Origin: Strigamia acuminata
Lineage: Eukaryota; Arthropoda; Chilopoda; Geophilomorpha; Linotaeniidae
Direction: 5' to 3'
Length of the DNA: 64,000 bases
Assembly (NCBI GenBank): GCA_949358305.1
Contig: OX442315.1
Span: forward strand, 32,142,427 to 32,206,426
Shown here: piece by piece, positions 41,447 to 51,973 of the stretch
How the letters are laid out: every line of letters starts with the position of its first letter
Numbering within the stretch: the stretch's first letter is position 1
Made by a program: the position numbers and the translations under genes
Notes under the pieces: generated by a model
Seen by the model: only the letters and a program-made list of their open reading frames with translations
Database searches by the model: none
Told to the model about the DNA's origin: nothing

Positions 41447-43048
41447 TTACTCGGGGGTTTCTGTCGACTGCGACTCCTCGTTTCCCGCCATGTCAGGCCA
41501 GCCACCAAATTCATTGGCTGCAAGCATAGCCTGCATCATGCTGTGTTGGGCAGCGGCGATTGTTTCCATTGCTGCTTTAGCGGCTTCCACTTTAAGGGGG
41601 CAATCCCTTTCAAAGTGTGCGCCACCGCAGCCCCAGCAACCGCCAACTCTTGGTTTGGTCGCATAATCTTTGAGCCTATTGCTCGGGACTAGCGCCTTCT
41701 CGTTGCCTTCTGCGGCCTTTGTTGCTGCTATCGCAGCATTTTTAGGCGCAGGGAACAGTGTTCTATTGTTTGGATTTCTCAATCCAAACGGAACAAATTT
41801 CGGTTTATCTCCACCCGCAGCATTTGGTATTGTTACCATTTGCTGGTTGGATTTTTGAATTGGCGTAACAGTTTCTGTTTTTGCCGCCTCAATGATTGCT
41901 GCATTTGTCACAGTTTCCTGATTTATGATCGCGGCCTCCGTAGCAATGCAGGCTCTCCTGAGCGACGCCCAAGTGTTCTCCAAATTAATGGCATTTGCGA
42001 CCATGTTTTTGGCCGCTGGGCGCAGAATTGCCAGCACTTTTTGAATTTGCTGGCTCTCGTGCACAGGAATAGTCAATTGAGCGTATAACTTCTCGAGTCT
42101 TATCACCACTTGGGTGGCAGACTCATGAGACAGTTGCTGTGTTTTAGCGATTTCTGCTAAAAGCAGCGCATCGCTCGGACGAAAATGGGTGATAAATTCA
42201 TGTTCGAATTCCTCCCAATTCGTTTTGGCATGAGAAGAGAACCATGTGGCCGCATCTCCTCGGAAAAACTTAAACAAATGCTCAGCAAGCACTTGGTTCA
42301 GATAGGGCAAAGCAAAGCGTAGAGAACGTTTTAAATCAATAAGGAAAGACTTAGCTTTCGTTTTGTCCCCTGCAAACGCTTCAATTCCAATGGATTTGAC
42401 TCGTTTACTTAGCTCTACTTCATCCATTGGCCTGGGAGCAGGCATAGCCTGGTCAGTTTTGTGAAGAAACTTTTCTCCCCAAGCCAGAAAAAGAGGATTT
42501 CCAGTCGTAGGCGTTGAGCCTGTGCTGGATCCAGAGTTTGGTGTTGTCACGGTGGGAGAAATCGTGTTTGAGATTGCAGATTGTGCTCTCAAATTCGATT
42601 GTCCAGCCGCCACCACGCTGTCAACGATAGCTTTTTGACTAGCTATCATCTTCAACAAGCTTTCATTCGATAATTTCGCAGAGTCTAACTCCTGCAAAGC
42701 ATGAGTTAACCGGTCGCTAATATCACCGAATTCCGTGCGCGTTTGCGTTAATTGACGCATAGTGCTATCCGATTTGTCTTGGAGTTCCACCAAGTGATCG
42801 GCTACTTTCAGAAGCGTGTCTTCCCACACTTCGTAGGTTGTCATATCATCGATAACTAGATTAAAGACGTTGCAAGTCGTTTCAAGCATCGCTTGATCCA
42901 ACAATTTAACTTTAGGACTTGACATATTGTCGTTTGAAGAAGCAATCGAATTATTATCCGAGTCGTTCAAATCTGAATCCGTTGCGGGTGTGAAAGAATT
43001 AGGTGCAGGAGAGTCCCACGTGGTCTTACCAGTTCTGGTCGCTGGCAT
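41447..43048 (-). CDS. gag: Gag of element C
   Basis: About 533 residues from ATG 43048 (MPATRTG...); the frame is open 31 codons further upstream. The middle shows the Gag capsid pattern (F-L-I-D-L-K-R-S-L-R, then G-D-A-A-T-W-F-S-S, then W-E-E-F-E-H-E-F). A CCHC knuckle, CWGCGGAHFERDC, lies near the C-terminus, unlike Gag of A and B. It ends in TAA at 41447-41449. Confidence 0.9.
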   Translation of the reverse strand: MPATRTGKTTWDSPAPNSFTPATDSDLNDSDNNSIASSNDNMSSPKVKLLDQAMLETTCNVFNLVIDDMTTYEVWEDTLLKVADHLVELQDKSDSTMRQLTQTRTEFGDISDRLTHALQELDSAKLSNESLLKMIASQKAIVDSVVAAGQSNLRAQSAISNTISPTVTTPNSGSSTGSTPTTGNPLFLAWGEKFLHKTDQAMPAPRPMDEVELSKRVKSIGIEAFAGDKTKAKSFLIDLKRSLRFALPYLNQVLAEHLFKFFRGDAATWFSSHAKTNWEEFEHEFITHFRPSDALLLAEIAKTQQLSHESATQVVIRLEKLYAQLTIPVHESQQIQKVLAILRPAAKNMVANAINLENTWASLRRACIATEAAIINQETVTNAAIIEAAKTETVTPIQKSNQQMVTIPNAAGGDKPKFVPFGLRNPNNRTLFPAPKNAAIAATKAAEGNEKALVPSNRLKDYATKPRVGGCWGCGGAHFERDCPLKVEAAKAAMETIAAAQHSMMQAMLAANEFGGWPDMAGNEESQSTETPE

Positions 43049-43177
43049 TGACACAATGTGACCAAAAGCAGGACCGCAGCTTGCAAGGTGAACAAGTGGA
43101 ATTAAGTCACGACCAATGAGGAGACAGGAGATTAGGCTCAAGTAGCCATTCTTGGGAGAGGGATTAGTGATGTCACT

Positions 43178-43190
43178 TCCCCCCCCTGGT
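43178..43190 (-). repeat. Second polypurine-tract-like site inside element C
   Basis: Plus-strand GTCAC followed closely by TTCCCCCCCCTGG at 43174-43190 repeats the junction at 35721-35738 (GTCAC, AT, TTCCCCCCCCTGG). It thus looks like a 3' LTR/purine-tract boundary lying just upstream of gag. Confidence 0.6.
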
Positions 43191-45043
43191 TTCCCATTGG
43201 TAGAAAATTAAAATAATTTATAGAATCAATTTCCCAGAGTTCCAAGAAAATGTCGAAATTTGAAATTCCAATCATTCTCGAAAATTCCGAGATTTCCACA
43301 TGTTTTTCTATTGTCTTTCCAGTCGCCATGTTTGATTTTTAAAATAAAAACAAAATTTCGACCGTTTTAATGTTCCAATTCCTACATTTCTGCAGAAAAA
43401 ACAACACTTTTTGAAAAAACAATAGTGATTTTTCGGTTTGGAACTAGAAGTTCTGAACCAGATCAAAATGGTCTGATTCCACAAAAACATGACTTTTGTG
43501 CTTTTCTAAAAAAGCACGAAATCATGTCTGTAGAACTTCGAAATTTTCAAACCAGTTAATTTTATCATTGTTAGCAACAAATAACAAAATCAAACCGCGC
43601 TAGCGCGCAGACAAACCGATTCTTGATGCCTCGCAAGAAGAAACAGAGGAAGAAAGATAAGAAAATAAAAATAAAAAATTACAAAATACTGGGTGTTTTT
43701 TAATCTAAAAGACACCCAAAAAGTTCCAATTTTTAGCAGAAGGTTTTTGCAGATATTTACACTACGGGGATATTGTTGCAATCTCTTCTTCTGCCCCAAG
43801 AGACCAACAAACGCGCCCGCTCACCCCTTTCGGAGACTCATTCCAGTCTGCACGAGGCTGCCTTTCGACAGAAACGTGCCTACACTGAGATGTCTGTTCA
43901 TCCCAATGAAATGGTGTTTTTTGTGGAACAGTCAGTTGCACTTAAAGTAAGAAGGAAATGCATCTTCTGTCCCTAGTCGCCTTGGGTCCCACCCTTCAGC
44001 CGCCATTGTGAAGCCATATCGCCCTCCATTTGACGCTGTATACAACCCGGCATTTGAGGTGATTATTACCGCTGTCAGGTGTGGAGTCCCAAGAAAACCA
44101 TGAAATTCATAGATAGGGAAGTTTAGAGAAAAAGTAAAAAATGAAAAAGATGTAAAAACAACTAATTTCCAAATTACAGAGATTGCTCCAGACTGTGGTT
44201 TGAGCACAGTCCTTTAACAAACTGCAGTAGCCCAGAAATCAAGCAAGAGTGAATAAAATTCAGAAACAAAAGTTACAGGCTAGATTCCCAATCTTTTTTC
44301 AAAGTTGGTAGCTACCTGAACGCACAGATATCGTTCCTACGCCCTAACGAACTCTCTGTGCCATTTGAGCACTTCACCATCGGTATCCCCGTACCTCCGG
44401 CAGCTCTCCCTGCTGTCCGTGTCCCAATTTCAGCAACTCTTGGGTTAAATACGTTAACTTGCAGTTGCCTACCAACCAGTACACGGGACAGGGTAGGATT
44501 ATGACCGATGTGAACCCGGATGAGCGCCTTGAGCAGCCACAACGCAACCCATAAATTATGAGTCGCAACAAAAAACAAGGCAGTCTTCCCATGTGTGCGG
44601 ACACTTCGCTGCCACTCGGGTCCAACTACACGCCAACTCACCGCACGTGACTGTTCCCGCGCCAGCGACCACTAAGCTAGCAACCTGCATCCAAGCGACT
44701 AAACGTCCTACAAGAAATTTGATGTCACTCAAAGCTCAGTTCAACATCGCCTCCTCGCCCGGCCCATAATGGAACCAGTGATTGCAGCGTGGCACCTGGA
44801 ATATGACCGCTTCTCCCCCGTGGGATTTGGTTTGCTGGTGGCCACCAGCGCGCCTCCTCCACGAATCGAGTTTGAATACGCTGCAGACTGTTCCATTACT
44901 TTTACTTGGGCTGCGCACCAAGAAATAGAAATAATAAAGAAGGTTTGGAATTATATTCCCCTCCTAGTTGAAAGAAAAAATTCATTTAATATTGTGCTTC
45001 ACACAATCAGTAAATTAGAATAGTATTCGCAAGAGAATTCAAA

Positions 45044-45061
45044 ATCCTGGACGGGCCCACA
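45044..45061 (-). promoter_or_regulatory. Primer binding site of element C, tRNA-Pro-like
   Basis: Minus strand TGTGGGCCCGTCCAGGAT starts two bases after the 5' LTR. From memory it resembles the complement of the tRNA-Pro 3' end (TGGGGGCTCGTCCGGGAT) with three mismatches. The identity is an inference. Confidence 0.55.
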
Positions 45062-45063
45062 AT

Positions 45064-45686
45064 TGTGAGTGTTCGGACGGACGCCACGTGGTCGGGGGAG
45101 AGCCACGGAGGCGCTGGACGCAACACACACGATAAAACAAACCACGAAATACACGGAGACACAATATAGTTTTAGTTATGGCTTTATTGGATGTCTAGGG
45201 GTATGATTGTAGTGTCCCATAGTGTATTTCCCAAGGCGGCGGTTCCTTCGAACCGTCCCTAATCAGACCGCGTGGCACGGCGGCCATCGGCCGCCATGAC
45301 ACACGAGGTCGGTAATCGGTTTTGGGCCACGCCGCCGAAGTTACGGTTAACGTCCGGCGGACGTGGCGCAACTGGACGCTCAGGTCCCGGCGGGCGATAT
45401 CATCGCCACGCCGATAGTTTGGGTTATCTCAATAGCCAGTTTCGGAGGCGGTCGCAACACGACCGTTCGCCTTGCTGGTTGATCAACAACTCTCTTGTCC
45501 CTACGGGGACCAACCACTTCCGGAAGGGCGACTTCCGGGGCCCGATCCTGCTTGACCAAAGGCCCGCAGCTCCACCTGGTTGCGGGGGACCGCAACAGGC
45601 TGCGCGAGATACGAGAGGCGCTGGAGCTGCGCCAAGTGCATTGCCGTTGCAGTGCAGCGACCCGTGCGCAGGGGCAGCTGGTCACA
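45064..45686 (-). repeat. 5' LTR of element C
   Basis: 623 bp, appearing identical to 35103-35725. Confidence 0.95.
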
Positions 45687-45740
45687 ACATCAATATTAAT
45701 TTTTTATTTTTATTTTTAATTTATTTATTCTTTAATAAAG

Positions 45741-45847
45741 AATGTAACGTGACGCTTGGAACAAACACGAGTTGGACAGATATATTTGGTGAAGATGAGG
45801 CTTGTTTACTTCCGCCATCGCCGCCTTCCCCGCCTTCCCATTTCTAA
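45741..45847 (+). CDS. HAUS6: HAUS6 last exon, separated from the rest by element C
   Basis: Preceded by a TTTAATAAAG acceptor. It joins exon 9 (ending 35073, phase 1) in frame and adds 34 residues with an acidic S-W-T-D-I-F-G-E-D-E-A stretch and a Pro/Ser-rich end before TAA. The evidence for the link is phase, the 79-nt intron left when element C is removed (similar to the other introns of the gene, mostly 63-109 nt), and AATAAA shortly downstream. Homology of so short a tail cannot be judged by eye. Confidence 0.65.
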
Positions 45848-45878
45848 AATCTATAAATATATAAAATCTGTACATCTC

Positions 45879-45884
45879 AATAAA
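45879..45884 (+). terminator. Polyadenylation signal after HAUS6
   Basis: AATAAA 32 nt after the stop codon of the last exon. Confidence 0.6.
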
Positions 45885-45941
45885 AGAATTAAAAAGAAAT
45901 TATAGATCTCTATAAATTAATTTTTATAACTCGATATTTTA

Positions 45942-46053
45942 GGCGCATTTAGACGAAACAGCATTTTAAACAACATACCATCCTGCTTGTTTCGATCTTC
46001 AAAAATGGTGGCCGATTTAATCTATTTTCAGTCAGTGGGCATGCGCGTGACAT
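45942..46053 (+). repeat. Dispersed repeat, uninterrupted copy
   Basis: A run starting AGGCGCATTTAGAC and ending GGGCATGCGCGTGACATT recurs at 50291-50597 with few differences. The second copy is split by a MITE. Confidence 0.8.
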
Positions 46054-46656
46054 TATTAGTTGCAAACTAAGTCGATTGGTTAAAAATCGACTTAAAAATG
46101 CTTTTGTTAGATTTGTTTCTTTTTTCTTTTGTTTATTCTGTTTGTTATCCCCGTGTGCTTCCCCTTGTAGGCATTAGCTGTTGGTGAGCACCCCAGTCCT
46201 GAACTGACCCGGCGGGATACCGTGTGAGGCTGCGAATTTTTTTTCTTTGTTGTGGCCCGGACTTCATGCCTCAACTTAGCCAAGAGAAAATATTTTTGAA
46301 AATCATTCCAGCTTGCTTAAAGATCAACCTTGAGAATGACCTACTATCACCACATGTGGTGCTGCTGGGTCAGCACAGAAAATAACAAATAAATAAACTT
46401 TTTCACATTAAAATGTAAAAACAAAATACAATATATGGGCAGATAAGCAATTTTATTTTAATCAGGATGAACTTGGTTTCAGAATTTTTTTTTCCACTTT
46501 GTAACAGTTCAAAAAATTTTATCGCCTTAGCACCATTCTATCTAAAGCTAATTACGTCACAGCAAAGTTTAGAAAGGGGAAACCCCGTTTGTAGTTTCCT
46601 GCCGAGACAGCAGTGCACAATATGTATCTTTCATCAACTGAATAGCATCGAAGGAA
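46054..46656 (+). other. Intergenic region before the cGLR pair
   Basis: AT-rich with a GC-rich island at about 46150-46235 that I do not recognise. No gene seen; it should include the promoter and leader of the first cGLR gene. Confidence 0.6.
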
Positions 46657-48606
46657 ATGGCAAAATCTTGGTTAACTTCACCTACTCAGGACCTAGATGC
46701 CGAATTGACAGAACATCTTATAAAAATCAAGTACGAAAAATTGGAGTTAAGTAGACAAGTTGCAAAGGAAAATGTAAAGATCGTGGAAAAGACAATCAAA
46801 TCTCTCATCAGTGCAATGAAGAAGACAAATAAATTGTTTGGTAATATTTATCAACGTAACATTTATACGGGAAGTTATTATGAAGGCCTTAGAGTGAAAT
46901 ACCCAAACGAATTTGATATAAATATGGTGCTCATTTTGCCATCTAAATTTCGTAAAGAAGACATCGAGGTATTTTGTTGATTATAGTTATTATTTGTATT
47001 AATTTTCTTAATACTTTTTCTTTTAAAGTTAACCATGTCGGATGATGCACCTGGTTTTTTTAAGTTTCGCTTAAAACGTGATCCAATGCGAATTTTATCA
47101 AGATTTAATCCAGATTGGTACTTTTGCCAAGAATATTTGGTGGATTTTTTTACAGAAGAAGGAATTCTACTCAGATCTGAAGTTGAAAGTTGGATTCATA
47201 AAGTGACTACAATAGCCATGGATTCACCAGATTTCAAACAGCATTGCAACGAAGAACACATAAATGTAATAAATGCAAATTTATAAATTATTCAAACTTT
47301 AACCCTCTAAACTTTATGACAGGTTAAGCAGAGACAAAATGGACCAGCTTTTACTTATAACATAACAACAAGTGATGATCGACAGATTGATGTGGATCTT
47401 GTTCCTGTCATAAGATTACCTGCAGATTATCCAATCCCAAAAGAAATCCACCAATCTCATAGATTGAAGGAGTTGGATATAGTGGTGCAGAAAAGCTCTA
47501 TATTAAATCGCCAAATAAGCTTATATTCATCTCTTGATTTTTAGTACCAAAAATGGTGTTTAGTTCCCAAGAAGCATTCCAAAATAATTCCAAGAAGCGA
47601 AGACTTTCTATGGCGAATATCATTTCCTGAAGCAGAAAAAAAATTGCTTCCGAGTTGTGACCATGTATGTGTGAAAACATTAATTAAACTGTTTAAGGTA
47701 TAGAATCGGTGTAGTATTTAGTAAACACAAAATTTTATTTTATTTTTGACTGTTTCAGTTACTAAGAGATACAGAAGACTGGAAACCAATAGCGAGCTAC
47801 TATATTAAGACACTCTTCTTGCTGGAATTGGATGGACCTGCACGTCTGAACGACGATTTGACAGGAATGACAAGAATGTTACAAAATGTAAAACATTGCA
47901 TTATAAATTTCGAAGCTGTACTTTTATTTTTGTTTGTTTTATCTTTGGGCTTTTTACAGCTTTGTTTAAACCAGGAACTTGCATACGTTTACAAAGCAGA
48001 AAATTGGCAACAGCAGCAGATGGGAAGATTGTTTAAGAAGGTATCATTGAATTTAATATTAATATTCTATCGTAATGCTGTTGAGTGAGCATGTCAAGAA
48101 ACTAAAGATATTCTTTCCTAAACCGGAAAAGTTAAAAATCCAAATATCGTATTTTATTGATTAAGAGCCGCGGCTCTTATTCAAAACTGTCATTTTTGTC
48201 AGCAATTACAATTTCGGTTCTTCGTTTGTTACATTTGTTTAATGTAACAAACGAAGTCTGAACGTCACGAACGAAGCGAACGTTCATCGTTCGTGAGGTT
48301 AAATACGGAAACAATACCGTACTTTTGCAAAAATACGGTATTCTTGGTGTCTCAGCCACGGCTACTATTCGAGGGCGACTCTTAATCGGTAAAATACGGT
48401 ACTTTACCATTTTTTCATTCCAGATGTTGAATAAATTGAAAATTGCATTGGACGAGAAATATCTGAGTTATTACTTCGTTAAGAGTGCGAATTTGTTGGC
48501 TAACATGAACAAAGATAATGCAATAAATATTTCAAACCGTATTGATAACATTCTAAAAGACATCTCTGCTAACCCTGAAAATGTCACCAAAATATTTTGT
48601 CCGTAG
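46657..48606 (+). CDS. cGAS-like receptor 1 (Mab21-type nucleotidyltransferase)
   Basis: Exons: 46657-46968, 47029-47265, 47323-47481 (end uncertain), 47545-47697, 47759-47887, 47960-48040, 48424-48606; about 417 residues. The nucleotidyltransferase core is clear. TGSYYEGL carries the G-S motif, NEFDINMVL holds the first two metal ligands (E-x-D), and QIDVDLVPVI holds the third Asp. The helical lobe follows (W-R-I-S-F-P-E-A-E, S-Y-Y-I-K-T-L-F-L-L-E, S-Y-Y-F-V-K-S-A-N-L-L). In insects such proteins sense double-stranded RNA or other ligands and make cyclic dinucleotides that activate STING. The exon-3 donor is weak (GTGGTG or GTGCAG), and an in-frame TAG precedes exon 4. Relative to its neighbour it has an extra stretch of about 40 residues after L-F-L-L-E-L-D. 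Confidence 0.85.
48162..48255 (+). repeat. Palindrome and hairpin in last intron of cGLR 1
   Basis: 48162-48179 is a perfect 18-nt palindrome (TAAGAGCCGCGGCTCTTA). 48221-48255 is a perfect 15-bp stem (TTCGTTTGTTACATT and its complement) with a 5-nt loop. More inverted words (AATACCGTA/TACGGTATT) lie at about 48312-48342. Probably a non-autonomous DNA transposon. Confidence 0.75.
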
Positions 48607-49678
48607 TTTATTATGCTGTATTATGTATTATGCTTGTATTTGCTATTTTATGTCATTGGGCTAATAATTATATTCTTTTATGAATTAGGAATTATAAAAC
48701 ATTTTTAGAATAGGTGTTATGTCTCAAGCATATCATAACATTATGGTATCTACCTTAAACAATGTAAAGGTTGCTAGGGGATGTCCTAGCAACCTACACA
48801 CACTTCTCACTTACAATAAACAAGAAATGTTGTCGGCCTTACATCTTATCTTGATTTCTCAATGGAGCAGAGTTCATGGCGACTCAGACCTAGACCTTAA
48901 TGCAGTTAGAAACTACAAATTCAACACTGGCACAGTCGATTAGAGATGATGAACCTAATCAAAGAAACTAAATTCTTACATCAAAGTCCATTGCAATGAA
49001 ATTATCTCAAATTTTTAATAACAAAAATTGAAAAAAAAAAATTTATTGTAATGTAATATGAAGCAGTCCCAATTTATTAATTTTGCAATACTTGTAATGG
49101 CTTTTATTGGGCGTGTCTTACATCGCAACACCAAGTTAAGACAGCCAGTCTTACTCTGTGCATCAATAACAGTTGTCTATCGTGACACCCAGTATCTGAA
49201 TATCGTAACACAATCGTATCGTTTTGAATCTGGCGCTTCATTGCGATACAGCGCACTCTAGCGGCAACATTTAACAGTTTTACGGTCCATACCAATGCCC
49301 ACGTCCCATAGTGTAGAGACAGTCTCACCACGTTCGCAAATTCATTCTATTTTTTTATTATTATTATTTAAATCTATTTTTTTTTTAAATTTAAATACCA
49401 TATCTCTATGAATTTATTATTATTTTTTTTACTCAATATTTATTTATACAATTCACCATCAGGTTGTGATGGACAGTATGAAGCGAAAACGCAGAGCTTT
49501 TCTTATCACAAATTTATTAGTTTCAGTATCAGTTTTAAAAAGGGGAAAACCCTGACATACAACAAAATATATTTAATCAACTCCCACCAGCTGTTTCTAG
49601 TGTACGTTTAAATAGTGGTAAGTTGATCTCAAGCTGCTACTCGAAACAATTTTTAAAAAAAACTTCTCCGCTTAGAAA
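48607..49678 (+). other. Intergenic region between the two cGLR genes
   Basis: No gene seen. Contains a 10-bp perfect hairpin at 48769-48794 (GGTTGCTAGG, 6-nt loop, CCTAGCAACC) and an unassigned GC-richer block at about 49090-49330. Confidence 0.6.
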
Positions 49679-51710
49679 ATGGCAACTGTAGCTGGAATTT
49701 CAGGTTCAAATGACGAGTTGAAAAAACAACTCATTGCGATTGCCAACTCAGACAGAATTCAACTGAAGAAAAAGGAATCGAGTGAAAATGAAAGAATCGT
49801 TGACGCTACAGTCAAGGAAATTATCAAGGAAATGAGAAAACTGGATCAGCTTTTCAACGACCTGTATCAACGCCCAGTTTACACGGGAAGTTACTGGGAT
49901 GGCCTTCGAATTGGAAGTGCCACCGAGTTTGACCTTAATATGGTTCTACGGTTACCATTTAAAGATGATGTTGAAGTAATTTAATTAGTCATTCTGTTTT
50001 CGTTTGTTTTTAATTTTAATTTTAATTTATAGATTATTATGTCGCCAGTGGCACCTGCTTTTCTCCAGTACCATTTAAAGCGTAAGGTGGTCGAGATTTT
50101 ATCAAAGAATAACACCAAATGGTCTTATCATCAGAAGTTGACGGACTTTTTTGATAAGGATAACTACTTGCTCAGACCGAAAGTTCAAAGTTGGATTCAA
50201 GGTGTGATTACAAAAGCCTTGAGTTCTCCAGATTTCCGGAAACCAACGGATGTCAAACGTGTAAATATAAATAAAACAATCAACACAGTAGGCGCATTTA
50301 GACAAACAGTAGCTGCATTCAAAAATTAAAATATTTTGTGTTTTACTTCAATTTTAAAACAAGAATAACATCATTTCCTGTCCTATTTATTAAATTAAAC
50401 TATGTATATTAATTATTTATTTATAATTATTATAATAAATCAAAATTTAAACTTAAAATACACATAAACTAAACTCGTATTTTTATTTTTGAATGCAGCT
50501 AGTATTTTAAACAACATACCATCCTGCTTGACTCGATCTTCAAAAATGGTGGCCGATTTAGTCTATTTTCCGTCAGTGGGCATGCGCGTGACATTTAAAT
50601 ATAACATGTTTAACTGCAATTGACTTTATGAATGCGTCTAGTGTGATCTCATCTCGTGTAATTCATTTTTATTAATTTTTTTTTAGATTGCACCGAGCCA
50701 AAGTGGGCCAGCATTTACTTATTTCATAACAACCAATCAAAATGTACAAATTGATGTGGACCTTGTTCCTGTTATTGATGGCTGTTATCCAACACCAAAA
50801 AAAATTTTCAAATCACCAAAATTTAATCTTTTAAAACAAGAGGTGAATAGCAGTGTTGTATCTCGTTCACTAAATTGTGAACGCGTTCAAGTTCGCGTTC
50901 ATGACCATGTGAATGCGTTTGTGTTTGCGTTCACCAAATTGTTTTCAAAGTGAACTAAGTTCAAGTTCATGAACTTGAATCAAAAGTTCATGTTCATTTT
51001 TCAGATTTTGTTTTTAGAAATTAAAATGTTTTTTGTTACATTTTGTGGATTGCAGATGACAAAAAAACACTTTTTTTTAGTAAACATGAAAATTATAATC
51101 ACAATTTTTTTTTTGTTTCATGTTTTTAGCATAAGGACTTTTGGTTCATGGTGCCCAAACCATTCTCGTCCAAATGTGCAGGAAATCCGGAAACTTTCTG
51201 GAGAATATCCTTTCCTGAAGCTGAGAAAAATTTGCTTCCAACTGCTGGGTGTGTGAAACCTCTGATTAAACTGTTTAAGGTATAGGAAACATCAAATTTA
51301 AAATTGTTCTTCAGAAAAATAGCTAATCAGTTATTCCTAGTTGTTAAGAGATGCGCAAAAATGGGATAAAATAGCAAGTTATTACATCAAAACCCTATTT
51401 TTATTGGAATTGGATACTTGTGGAACAACAAACTGGCCACAAGAACAAATTGGGATTTATTTCATGCAGGTATGTTTATTCTGTTGTTAAATTATACCTA
51501 CATAATCACTTAATTTTGTTTATATTCAAGATGTTGAAAAAATTTAAAATTGCTTTGGAAACTAGGAAGCTCACTTATTACTTCGACAGAAGTGCCAACT
51601 TACTTTCTGGTATAAATGCAGCTACTTTGATGAATTACGGTTGTTCTATTGACAAAATTATAAAAGATATTACTGCCAAGCCTGGGAATGTTGGCGTTCA
51701 TTTCAAATAA
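49679..51710 (+). CDS. cGAS-like receptor 2 (Mab21-type nucleotidyltransferase)
   Basis: Exons: 49679-49975, 50033-50260, 50687-50842, 51130-51279, 51341-51469, 51531-51710; all GT-AG and in phase; 379 residues. TGSYWDGL and TEFDLNMVL give the G-S and E-x-D motifs, and QIDVDLVPVI gives the third Asp, so the active site is complete. The helical lobe (W-R-I-S-F-P-E-A-E, S-Y-Y-I-K-T-L-F-L-L-E-L-D) and the L-T-Y-Y-F-D-R-S-A-N end match cGLR 1. Exon boundaries correspond, so the genes arose by tandem duplication; protein divergence is substantial, so the duplication is not recent. Expected role: cytosolic pattern recognition and cyclic dinucleotide synthesis upstream of STING. Ligand and product cannot be read from sequence. 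Confidence 0.9.
50291..50597 (+). repeat. Dispersed repeat, second copy, split by a MITE
   Basis: Matches 45942-46053 on both sides of the MITE at 50312-50499. It fills much of intron 2 of cGLR 2. Confidence 0.75.
50312..50499 (+). mobile_element. MITE, copy 1 (188 bp, TA duplication)
   Basis: Inverted ends GCTGCATTCAAAAA and TTTTTGAATGCAGC, flanked by TA. Related to 61841-61976. Confidence 0.85.
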
Positions 51711-51797
51711 AACTACAAAAACCAAATTCCAAACAAAGATTTCTAATACAGATAATTTTACAAAAAAAAGTATAATTTATATTTAATTTAGGTGATA

Positions 51798-51973
51798 CAG
51801 TGGAAACTCTTTATAACGAATCGCGATATAATGAATTATCGAATACCTAAAAATTGCCGATTTGGTTGGCTGGCCATAGAACACCAGGTTAAAAATTACG
51901 ATATAACGAATTCTCATTATTATAACGAATAGATTTTTCGTGTTCCTTTCGATTCGTTATAGAGTTTTGACTG
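51798..51973 (+). mobile_element. Pogo/Tigger-like MITE (176 bp, TA duplication)
   Basis: Inverted ends CAGTGGAAACTCTTTATAACG and the complement of CGTTATAGAGTTTTGACTG, flanked by TA. The CAGT...TATAACGAA ends are typical of the pogo branch of Tc1/mariner. Confidence 0.8.

Larger units (their letters stand above)
43049..45063 (-). other. Leader region of element C
   Basis: About 2 kb between the 5' LTR and gag, unusually long. It contains a second copy of the purine tract at 43178-43190 and the GCGCTAGCGCGC word near 43600. No coding similarity was recognised. Confidence 0.6.
35103..45686 (-). mobile_element. Element C: intact Ty3-like retrotransposon in the last HAUS6 intron, antisense
   Basis: 10,584 bp. 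Two 623-bp LTRs appear identical. ACAT occurs on both sides (35099-35102 and 45687-45690), a 4-bp target duplication. All genes lie on the minus strand: gag, pol, ORF3. A purine tract lies next to the LTR at 35103-35725 (the 3' LTR) and a tRNA-Pro-like primer site next to the LTR at 45064-45686 (the 5' LTR). Removing the element and one duplication leaves a 79-nt HAUS6 intron. Confidence 0.95.
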
